This document shows positions 49,301 through 54,900 of a stretch of 64,000 nucleotides of DNA, one piece after another (position 1 is the stretch's first letter; each line of letters starts with the position of its first letter). Origin of the DNA: DASWIG01 sp036397835. GTDB lineage: Bacteria; Acidobacteriota; Thermoanaerobaculia; Multivoradales; J023. A program made the position numbers and the translations under genes. The DNA lies in contig DASWIG010000188.1 in the NCBI GenBank assembly GCA_036397835.1, forward strand, positions 1 to 64,000, given 5' to 3'. Below the pieces are notes generated by a model, which saw only the letters and a program-made list of their open reading frames with translations, had not been told where the DNA came from and did not search any database.

Positions 49301-50509
49301 CCAGCCGGCGTCCAGGCAGAGCGTCTCGACGCCGGCCAGGGTCTCGAATCCGTCGATCCCGGACCGCGACACCACCAGGGCGATGCCGGCACCGCGGACG
49401 GCCGACGACCTCCTTTCCGGCGGGTGCTCCGGATCCAGAGGCACAAAGGCGGCTCCCGCCTTCAGGATGGCTAGAATCCCCGCGACGGCTTCGGGCGATG
49501 GCTCGAGGCAAAGCCCTACGCAGTCCCCTCTTCCTACGCCACGGTCCCTCAACACGCTCGCAAGTCCCGTCACGAGGCGACCCAGCTCCCCATAGGTCAT
49601 CTGGCCATGCTCTGAAAGGACGGCCTTGGCCTCGGGATTGGCCGCGACCCGCTCCTCGAAGTGCTGGCCCGCGCCGCGCGTTGGGGACCGCGAACGACCC
49701 CGCGGACAGACGAGCCACTTCGACGGCCGGGTCCGGGAGAGAAGCCGAAGGGCCGAGATCTCGAGCTCGGGCGCGCCCGCCATTCGTCCAAGCACGTCCT
49801 CGAGCTGCGCCGCGAAGGTCGCCACCGTCGAGTGCTTGAACAGGTCCCGGCGGTACTCCACCTCGGCCCCGAGCCCGCCCCGGCCGGCCGAGAAGGCGAC
49901 CACGACCTCGCTGTGCGCTTCACGGTAGTGCTCCTCGTCGTTGACGGCGTCCAGAAGGACGCCGACGCGCAGAAGGCTCCGGGGGTTCGCCCAACCCCGA
50001 TCCAAGATCTCGGGAATCTTCGCGAGAGGATACTTCTGGTGGGTAAAGGCTTCGGACAGGCTGTTCTTGACGGCGTTCAGGACCTGACGGACGGTGTGGG
50101 TAGGTGCCACACGGTCACGAATCGCCAGAATCCGGTTGAAGGCGGCAGCCTCCTCGAATCGCCGGTGGACCGCCGTACCGACGACGACGTCCTCGAGGCC
50201 GGTGTACTTGGCGAGGACGACCTTGACCGCCGAGATCAGGAAGGCCAGGGTCATGGAGGCATTGTCCGAGCACACCCGGCGCACCGCGCTTACGGTCGCG
50301 GGAGCTAGGCCCAGATCCAGGCGGCCGAAGGGTCCGGCACGGCGGCCGGTGGCCAGGTAGTCGCAAGGCAATCCGGCGGCGGACCAGTCTCCGGCAAGCT
50401 TCTGCGCCCAGTACTTCCTCTCCGTCTCCAGCTCTTCGTCGAGAAGACTCACGGCGACAGGCTGTGTAGCGACAGGCTGTGTAGCGACAGACCGTGTATC
50501 GACCCCCAA
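37337..50509 (-). CDS. NRPS: half C-A(Asn/Asp)-PCP-C-PCP-Cy-A(Cys)-PCP-Cy-A(Cys, embedded Ox)-PCP-E-like
   Basis: The start is put at a TTG (50509) with AAGGAG 5 nt upstream, giving about 4390 aa; a further upstream frame is low-complexity. Domains in order: C-terminal half of a C domain (45-280, no HHxxxD); A (300-770), code D-L-T-K-V-G-E-V-G, one change from the Asn code; PCP (816); C (870-1310, HHIVSDG) followed by PCP (1397) with no A between. Next are Cy (1450-1890, DALIWDAWS), A (1910-2430), code D-L-Y-N-L-S-L-I-W for Cys, PCP (2483), Cy (2535-2975, DILLIDAWS) and a second Cys A domain. A nitroreductase-type oxidase (3500-3760, YPSAGNLYPVQ) is inserted before motif A9 of that A domain. 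PCP (MGGDS, 3868) and an E-like domain (3915-4360) follow; the latter's catalytic motif is HRLAADAASW instead of HHxxxDxxSW. The acidic tail probably docks the next protein. Confidence 0.95.
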   Translation of the reverse strand: MGVDTRSVATQPVATQPVAVSLLDEELETERKYWAQKLAGDWSAAGLPCDYLATGRRAGPFGRLDLGLAPATVSAVRRVCSDNASMTLAFLISAVKVVLAKYTGLEDVVVGTAVHRRFEEAAAFNRILAIRDRVAPTHTVRQVLNAVKNSLSEAFTHQKYPLAKIPEILDRGWANPRSLLRVGVLLDAVNDEEHYREAHSEVVVAFSAGRGGLGAEVEYRRDLFKHSTVATFAAQLEDVLGRMAGAPELEISALRLLSRTRPSKWLVCPRGRSRSPTRGAGQHFEERVAANPEAKAVLSEHGQMTYGELGRLVTGLASVLRDRGVGRGDCVGLCLEPSPEAVAGILAILKAGAAFVPLDPEHPPERRSSAVRGAGIALVVSRSGIDGFETLAGVETLCLDAGWEQELAASPTGGWPELGGADLAYVIHTSGSTGQPKGVAVSHAALANYVEWAMEVYLSGENLDFVLHSSLAFDLTVTSVLTPLAAGRAILVHPWIDGQSPFPRILSERRPSVLKLTPSHLALLTEHRREACGIRRLVVGGEALTSRLARSVHEGFGGQIEIYNEYGPTEATVGCMIHRFEPEEDDRAFVPIGRAGAGARIYLLDGALQPVAENMSGELFLAGPGLAQGYLSRPGTTAQQFVCDPFDRRGGMRMYRTGDYARLLPEGGVDFLGRMDNQVKFHGFRVELNEIRLALIRHPEIRDAAVVVTEEGAGRQVMLGYYVSRQMLDQADLRRHLKRFLIEGTIPNLFVHLRRMPLTLNGKVDTRRLPSLEEARKLLRRRHVAPASETERILAGLWAELLAVDKVGIHDSFFDLGGHSLLVTRLVSRIRVAFRAEVSLQEVFTSPTVSQLAGLIDRGNRAGRRSDLPAMEVVPREGEKPLSFAQQRLWFLDQLEPGNAVYNIPVALRMRGGLDVEALAGSLAEIVWRHETLRTVFSSREGRPIQEISAVARVSLPRVDLSGLIAAAREPEARRIAAIQSLRPFDLARGPLLRLFLLELSPDDHALILTLHHIVSDGWSMEVLTREAMTLYAARSAGRPSPLPELPIQYLDFGHWQRRWLAGQGIAADLEYWKKRLEGAPATLELTADFPRGAVQRYRGASSTRVLSTALSDRLREFSRIRGATLFMTLMSAFKALLLRYTGQQDICVGTPVSGRDRIELEGLIGFFVNTLVLRSIIAEVTSFEALVDHVRREALNGFAHQSLPFERLVEELSPRRSLSHSPLFQVMFLFASSPLREAEAQVPGLRIEPLDVAARTEKFDLTLAAAERKGRVALELGYRIDLFAATTTKRMLGHLEALVVAALSEPDRPIMELPLLSPAQRHALIVERFSGYTLPVASMIAERRPIATTPLAEERRPRTAAGLVAPRNPTEEAMAALWREVLELDELGVDDDFFMLGGHSLLATQLLDRVERRFHARLPLRVFFQASTVAGLAEEILREKALEIEPVVPEALPRVEPDPARRFEPFPLNDVQQAYWIGRQAAFELGNVATHSYLEIEAQGVEMASLESILNRLVAGHEMLRMVVLADGTQRILEHVPAYEIEVRDLRRMRTEERERELARMRSTLSHQVLATDRWPLFEVKASLLPQGRARVHLSCDALIWDAWSFRILARDYARLAADPTLRLQPPDLSFRDYVLAERQLEGSALYRRSRDYWMARLAGLPPAPELPLARAPESVERPRFLRRSASLAAPAWKRLKQRAAPCGLTSSALILAAFSEVLATWSRNPRFTLNLTLFNRLPIHPEVDSIVGDFTSLTLLEVDLRQGARFEERARAIQARLWEDLDHRYFSGVRVLRELARLEGRAPGALMPVVVTSTLTMPAVATPDRPGDERRGASGESVYSVSQTPQVWLDHQVWEQEGALRFNWDAVEELFPAGLLDAMLTAYRDLLESLAEDDLAWRASRPDLAGRMVPADAPWARVHGGAIPHAAGSGRLHEPVLAQAAVNRDRTAVVAPLRGGMEPFTELSYGELERRARILSARLRRAGAAAERPVAVVMDKGWEQVVAVLAILDSGAPYLPIDPALPRRRRAELMASAEVSVAVTQPWLAKSPEWPTAVSPLVVTEEGDQDPSSFQEPVRREPGGSGELAYVIFTSGSTGRPKGVMIEHGAALNTVLDVNERFRIGPGDRVLDLSSLSFDLSVYDVFGLLSAGGAVVLPEGAALRDPGHWAELIAARRVTVWNTVPALMEMLIEWADGRHDVDLSSLRLVLLSGDWIPVDLPDRIRAVCPRAEVVSLGGATEASIWSILYPIGKVEASWNSVPYGRAMRHQEFHVLDAFLAPRPVWVIGELFIGGVGLARGYWRDAAKTARSFVASPSGRRLYRTGDLGRFLPDGTIEFLGREDHQVKIQGHRIELGEVEAALESHPDVRSAAVVAMGPERSRRRLVAYLVPRDEPAPADSDLRSYLARRLPEYMVPATFVALATLPLTPNGKIDRRALPAPEEAAPKTRRDAGPTTPVERELTVIWQEILGRERVGAHESLFDLGGNSLAAIQLVNRVSETFGVDVPLRRLFQAPTVAGLAAAVDQMRAEQERSASLPAALPTIEPDRARRFEPFSLNEVQQAYWIGRGDAFELGNVASHGYMEIQSASLDLQRLEGAWQRLIERHDMLRAVVLADGRQRVLRDVPPYRIAVADLRGEPPAVVASELEAIRERMSHQVLPADRWPLFELRATRLEEGVRLHVSSDILLIDAWSSLILYRELMRLYQDPDAELPPLDVTFRDYVAAEAAFRDSPPYERSRRYWLDRLESLPPAPELPLARRPGTLTRPRFSRRRAVLERGRWSRLKKRAADAGLTPSGLLLAAFADGLATWSKSAEMTINVTTFNRLPLHPQVNEVVGDFTSLTLLQVDARGGKTFERFARTVQEQLWLDLEHRYFNGVSVLREWARARGRTASATMPVVFTSTLFHGEEPSQTGGPAAVGASEETVSAGQDGRSVYGISQTPQVWLDHQVSEGPEGLHFNWDAIEDLFPDGLLDAMFAAFHDLLLRLADQESTWSLRRPARVPEEQLAVLDQANATAAPAPRHLLQTPFMLRAARSPEDLAVLADGVRLSYGELARRARCLAERLRGLGVGPSRLVAVVMEKGWEQVVAVLGILEAGAAYLPIDARVPDERRQFLLENGRISVAVTQGGLTRELAWPPGVELVAVTADDPAAGTAQGSGAPPACGPRDLAYVIFTSGSTGKPKGVMIDHRGALNTVHDVNERFGIGPADRVLGLSSLSFDLSVYDVFGLLAAGGALVLPEPAAARDPERWAELIASHGVTVWNTVPALMEMLVEWASRSPGADLTSLRRVLLSGDWIPVDLPDRIRRLCPNAEVVSLGGATEASIWSILYPVREVPPSWTSIPYGRPMRNQRFHVLDQDLRTRPVWVPGELYIGGDGLALGYWRDAPTTASRFVAEPRSGERLYRTGDLGRYLPDGTIEFLGREDLQVKIQGHRIELGEVEAALEAHPLVRSAVVTAVGTRSRQRLAAYLVPEFAESRDSATAPDAASCASRLGPRGPGPGSSAAAPAASPVGPLDALGSLDFKLSEPGLRRDLDDRQGLQLLQLDADETLARGFGTRRSHREFLGETVPFSALSRLMGALGQVRLGDFPLPKYRYPSAGNLYPVQTYLYVKPAAVEDAPAGLYYHHARDHQLVLLQAGESVDRSLYGVHNQPIFDQAAFALFLIGDLRAIRPLYGESARDFCLLEAGYMSQLLMSEASGLGLGLCPIGDLAFEDLRGRLVLGDDHVLLHSHVGGRVAASAQSPRVRYPSPTFVVRAPGAGQTAEEAEAPLVSGSVDRAAWIGGVREFLRRKLPEHMVPALFVPLEKLPLSANGKVDRGALPTPDQLGQDRRETAVAPRTAVERTLARIWSEVLGVDEIGVHDNFFEMGGDSIKGILFITRAAEAGLTVSTRHVFEHQTIAALAARLCEQGQADQGTTLGPVPLAPAQVALLEEQTAPERAAHALWLEERRPHEAAAISRAVMELARRHDALRLRIERLVSGFWQVASSSRNGCPFAEIDVSSVPDGRWSGLLAAIEAQARVGFDVTRGPLLRVARVKSPADRPSRLLLVVHRLAADAASWPVLLAELDRVCRPPDTPPASPPRAAPISFRRWAEQVSRHSPSAELPESAHREASTPFLLVDHPERRSRTRGVTLRTISTHLSTELTSTLLCRVAETLRAEIEEVLLAAVLRVLARRSATPALRVDVEGSRSRRFLDLPDTTATIGPFGNVFPLRMELGADTSPTEALRRVKQRLRSLEGDGLLYGQLRYLRPQTETATRLRAEPPADVLVGFLGNLDVPGGDSAGWLAAVADGVQVLGPRGLYNRPLEVTGCVLAGRLRVDWTYNGLLFRRGTIESLAREGVAALGELIEEGAAGGSAYAPAEFSEADLSHDELERLVEEFAEADFDEEDE
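50456..50500 (-). repeat. Three 15-bp tandem repeats in the first codons of the NRPS gene
   Basis: GACAGGCTGTGTAGC occurs at 50456 and 50471 and, with three changes, at 50486 (plus-strand reading). On the coding strand it encodes V-A-T-Q-P units just after the TTG start. A multiple of three keeps the frame when copies are gained or lost, so the docking tail length may vary between strains. Confidence 0.8.
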
Positions 50510-50606
50510 GTCGTCTCCTTCATGCCTGGGCCTCCGGATACACCGACAACGTCGCCGGCCGTCCTCGTGGCCGCCGACGGACCCACGCTGACCATCAGTG
50601 GCCCCT

Positions 50607-50635
50607 ATCCTACCCGGCCGTCTTTCCGGGCGCAA
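50607..50635 (-). promoter_or_regulatory. Candidate sigma-70 promoter for the 4390-aa NRPS gene
   Basis: TTGCGC (50635-50630) and TAGGAT (50612-50607) are 17 bp apart on the minus strand, each 4 of 6 to consensus. They lie in the 278-bp divergent gap in front of the TTG start and would give a leader of roughly 90 nt. A separate promoter is expected here because an opposite-strand gene interrupts the run of NRPS genes. Confidence 0.35.
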
Positions 50636-50787
50636 GAGCGCCCCCGGCCTCCGCGCTGAATCGGCGCCGTCGGGCGGACTCGCGCTTCGCCTTCGACGCG
50701 ATCCCTGGTAGCCTTGGGCCTCCGAAGCGCTCGGCGGGCTGGGGACCCGCAGCCGGCCCTCGGGGCGCTCTGGGTTGGTAGCGCCGG

Positions 50788-51858
50788 ATGCCGCCAACCG
50801 GTCCTTCGCAGGTCATGACTCTGGCGATCGTCTCCACCGTCCGCGATGCCGGCAAGGTGCTCGATTCCTTCATTCGGTACCATGTTGCCATAGGCTTCGA
50901 TCGCCTGTTCATCATCTTCGACGACCCGTGCGACCCCATGGCCGAGAGTGCCCGGAGATACCCGCAGGTCACGGCTCTCACCAACGACGACGGTCTGCGG
51001 CGGCGTTGGAAGACCCGGAGGTCCTACGCGAGGGTAGGCCCCTTCATCGACGACCACGTGATGTCCAGGCAGATCTTGAACGCCGAGGTCGCCATCGAGA
51101 TGGCGCTCGAGATGGGCCTGGAGTGGATTCTCCATATCGACGTGGACGAGCTCTTCCACTCCCAAGAAGCCCCCAAGAAGCATTTCGAATCGCTGGCGGA
51201 GCGTGGCATCGACTTCGTGACTTATCCCAACCACGAAGCCGTTCCGGAAGCGTTCAAAATCGACGATTACTTCAAGACGGTCACGCTCTTCAATAAGAAC
51301 GCTTACACGCTTGAAGCCGGGCAAGCTCGCGGTCGGCGCCGCTTCCTCTACTACGGCAACGGCAAATCCGCGGCGCGCCTTTGCCGGAACCTGATGGCAA
51401 AGAGCGTTCACGAGTTCATGCTGTCTCGAGAGCGGAGCTGGGCCTACCGGAACTTCCTTCACCTCTTCTTGCCCTATCGGAAGATTCCGCTGGTCAAACC
51501 GCGGGTGTCGTTCGGCGGATCGTGGCGCAAGAGGGGGAGCGGGGGAAGCAGGGCTGCGTCGCAAGATGTCCACAAGCTGCCGGTGATCCTCCATTACGCC
51601 TGTTGCGGATTCCAGCACTTCTGGCAAAAATACAAGACCCTGGGATCGTTTCCCGACCGTTGGTTCGGCCGCGTCGAGCTTTCGCGACAGGTGCCCTTTC
51701 ACGTGCAAGCGCGAAACGTCGTGATGACGCAAGGGCGGGAGGCCGCCAGAAAGCTGTACCAGGAAGTAGTCATGGCTGGCGGCGAGCAGGAAACGCGTGA
51801 CCGCCTCGAGGCCGGCACCTTCTGCCGCATTGTCGAGCCCTCTCGCCTCTTGGCCTGA
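50788..51858 (+). CDS. Glycosyltransferase-like protein (GT2/GT92 type) inserted between NRPS genes
   Basis: The product is 356 aa from the ATG at 50788; an ATG at 50815 (MTLAIVSTVRDAGKVLDSF) fits the family N-terminus better, but neither has a clear ribosome site. The sequence matches the Glyco_tranf_2_4/GT92 style: VSTVRDAGKVLDSFIRYHVAIGFDRLFIIFDDP at the start, then ALEMGLEWILHIDVDELF with the DxD-type metal site at about residues 114-121. Near the end is an LHYACCGFQHFWQKYKTLG segment followed by FPDRWFG. No signal peptide or membrane segment is seen. It is oriented against the NRPS genes on both sides, so it is transcribed separately. Glycosylation of the peptide product, or a surface-polysaccharide role unrelated to it, are both possible; the position inside the cluster favours the first. 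Confidence 0.75.
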   Translation: MPPTGPSQVMTLAIVSTVRDAGKVLDSFIRYHVAIGFDRLFIIFDDPCDPMAESARRYPQVTALTNDDGLRRRWKTRRSYARVGPFIDDHVMSRQILNAEVAIEMALEMGLEWILHIDVDELFHSQEAPKKHFESLAERGIDFVTYPNHEAVPEAFKIDDYFKTVTLFNKNAYTLEAGQARGRRRFLYYGNGKSAARLCRNLMAKSVHEFMLSRERSWAYRNFLHLFLPYRKIPLVKPRVSFGGSWRKRGSGGSRAASQDVHKLPVILHYACCGFQHFWQKYKTLGSFPDRWFGRVELSRQVPFHVQARNVVMTQGREAARKLYQEVVMAGGEQETRDRLEAGTFCRIVEPSRLLA

Positions 51859-51882
51859 GGCGGAGCCTCGTTAGGTCTACTA

Positions 51883-51913
51883 GGACGTGACTTGCGCACG
51901 CTCGGTCACGTCC
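51883..51913. terminator. Hairpin between convergent genes
   Basis: GGACGTGAC (51883-51891) and GTCACGTCC (51905-51913) form a perfect 9-bp stem with a 13-nt loop in the 73-bp gap between the glycosyltransferase stop and the NRPS stop. There is no T-tract on either side, so it may be a weak or rho-assisted terminator, or an operator. Confidence 0.4.
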
Positions 51914-51931
51914 AGCACGGGCGAAGTGCTT

Positions 51932-54900
51932 CTAGAAGGCGAAATCGTCGTCGAGCTCCTCCACGTGGATCGGCGTCGCGAGGGCGGCCGTCTCCCGCCG
52001 CGAAAGCACGTCGAGCTTGCTCAGCCGCGCCTCGGGGGTCGCGACGATGCTCTCCAGCAGGCGCCCGAACCGGTCGAGAAGATTGCGAATCGTCATCGGG
52101 CTGAAGAGGTCCCGGCTGTACTCGAGCTCGCCACGAAGGCCGTCCGGGCTCGGCCACACGTTCATGAGCAGGTCGAATTTGGCGCTCCGTCTCTTGATCC
52201 TGAATCCGCTGAGCTGCAGGCCTGGAAGCTGCAAGGGCACGGAAGGCGCGTTGAGCAGTGAGAACACCACCTGGAACAGCGGGTTGTAGCTCGGATCGCG
52301 CTCTGGTTGGAGCTCTTCCACGAGCTTCTCGAAAGGCGTGTCCTGATGGCCATAGGCATCGAGCGTCGACTCGCGTATCCGCGCGAGGAACTCAGTGAAA
52401 GGCGGATCGTCGATCAGCTCCACCGGCAACAGGAGCATATTGACGAAAAAGCCGACCAGGGGCTCGACTTCGGTCCGCGTCCGGTGCGCCACGTTGGTCG
52501 CCACGACGAATCTCCGCTGTCCCGAGTGCCGCCAGAGCAGCAGGTCGAACGCCGCCAGGAGCGTCATGAAAAGCGTCGCTTGGTTCTCGCGGCTCAGGCT
52601 CTCGAGCCGCAGGGTGAGGTCTCGTGAGAGCTGAACGTTCTCGGCCGCGCCGCGAAACGACGGCACCGGCGGCCGTGGGTAGTCGGCGAGCCCGGCGAAG
52701 AGGCGCGGGATCCCCTCGAGGCGTTCACGCCAGTACTTCAGCTCACGCTCCAACACTTCTCCGCGCAGCCAGTTCCGCTGCCAGCGGGCGTAGTCGCGGT
52801 ACTGGAGCGGCAGGTCAGGGAGCAGCCGAGCCGCTTCGGCGAGGCCGGCTCCTCCCTTGAAGGCAGCGTAGAGCGTCTTCAGCTCTCCCGCGATGATCGC
52901 CTGAGACCAGGCGTCCGAGACGATGTGGTGCTGAGTCAGGAGGACGACGTGAAGTCTCGCGGCGAGGCGCACCAGGGTGATGCGAACCATCGCGCCGCGG
53001 GCCAGGTCGAACGGCCTGGCGGCCTCCGACTCCGCCAGGCGGACAAGCTCGGCGTCGCGGTCCGGCTCACGGAGCGAGCTCAGGTCGGCGACGGGGAGGT
53101 AGGAAGGCCTGATGGGACCGACGACCTGCACCGGCTCGCGGCCGTCGGAGGCCTCGATGGTCGACCGGAGCACCTCGTGGCGCCGAAGGATCTCTCTCAG
53201 GCTCGCCGCGAGAGCCGTGACGTCGAGGTGCCCCTCGAGCCGCAGCGCTCCGTTCACGTTGTAGGCCGAGCTGGCGCCCCGCAACTGGCTCAGCCACCAC
53301 AACCGCTGCTGGGCGAAGGAAAGCTCTGCCGAACGGGCTGTGGGATCGGCAAGGATGGCGGGCGGCGCCGGCGCGTCGCCACGCCTCATTCGGGCGATCT
53401 CGGCGCTGAGCTCCTCCACCGTCGGGTGCTCGAAGAGCTGGCGCAAGCCCACCTCCACCCCGAGGCTCCGACGAAGCCGGGAAACCACCTGCGTGGCGAG
53501 CAGGGAATGGCCGCCAAGGTCGAAGAAGTTGTCGTGGGGGCCGAAAGGCTCGATGCCGAGCACGTCAGCCCAGATTCCCGTCACCAGCTCCACGATGGGA
53601 GTCCGCGGAGTCGCCGGCGACACGGTCTGCGGCGTGACCTCCGGAGGCGGCAACGCCCCCCGGTCCACTTTGCCGTTGCGATTCAGGGGCATCCTTTCCA
53701 GGAAGACCAGCGCCGACGGGACCATCGGATCGGGGAGGCGCTCGCGCAGGAACCGGTTCAGCTCCTCTCGGCTCGGCGCCGCGGCGGGAGCCACCACGTA
53801 ACCCGCCAGCCTCGGATTCCCGGCGCCGTCGCGGGTCAGCACGGCCAACGCTTCACGCACCGCTGGATAGGCGGCAAGAGCCGCTTCCACCTCGCCGAGC
53901 TCGACGCGGAATCCGCGGATCTTGACCTGCTGATCGGCTCGGCCCAGATACTCCAATCCGCCGTCGGCGAGACGACGGGCAAGGTCGCCGGAGCGGTACA
54001 GGCGAGCGCCGGCCCGCTTGCTCCAGGGATGGGGAACGAAGCGCGAAGCGGTCAAGCCCGGGCGGTTCAGATACCCCCGGCTCAAGCCTTCGCCGGCTAC
54101 GACGATCTCCCCCGTGACCCCAAGGGGAAGCACGGCCAGCGCCGCGGAGACGAGATGGACCTCGAGGTCCGGAAGCGGCCCGCCGATAAGACTTCCGCCG
54201 ACTCTCCTGGCGGTGTGAGCCCGCCTGATCGGCAGCACCGTGACGTGCACGGTCGTCTCGGTGATGCCGTACATGTTCACCAGCACGGGGCTCGACTCCC
54301 CGTGCCGATCGAGCCACGGGCGAAGTGAGCCAAGATCCAGGGCCTCGCCTCCGAAGATCACCCGCCGCAGAGCCAGCGCTCCGGGCTCGGCGACGTCGCG
54401 AAGGCTGCGAAAGGCCGAAGGAGTCTGATTGAGCACGCACACGCGTTCTCGCACCACGAGAGAACAAAGCTCCTCGTGGGAGCGACTCGTCCAATACGGC
54501 ACCACCACCAGGCGGCCGCCGTGAAGGAGAGCCCCCCACAGCTCCCAGACCGAGAAGTCGAAAGCGTAAGAGTGAAAAAGGGTCCAAGTGTCGCCGGAAT
54601 GGAAGCCGAACCAGGGCCGCGTGGTCTCGAAGAGCCGCACGACGTTGTGGTGGGTCACCACCACGCCCTTCGGTTCACCCGTGGAGCCCGAGGTGTAGAT
54701 CACGTAGGCGGCCCGATGCGACTTGGGCGAGGTGTCCGGCCGGCACCTGTCAGGCTCTGCCGCGGGCCATCGGTGATCGAGATGGATCCTGCGCACACCG
54801 CTTTCCGACAGCTTCGGCGCGAGGGCGTCGGTCGTCAGCAACGCGGCGATGCCGGAGTCCTCGATCTTGCGGGCCAGACGGTGGCGGGGCTCGTCGGGAT

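Noticed and set aside
50510..50797. N-terminal extension of the 4390-aa NRPS by about 96 residues
   Set aside because: The extension is Arg/Pro/Gly-rich without similarity to a C domain and overlaps the divergent gene; a TTG with a strong ribosome site lies at 50509.
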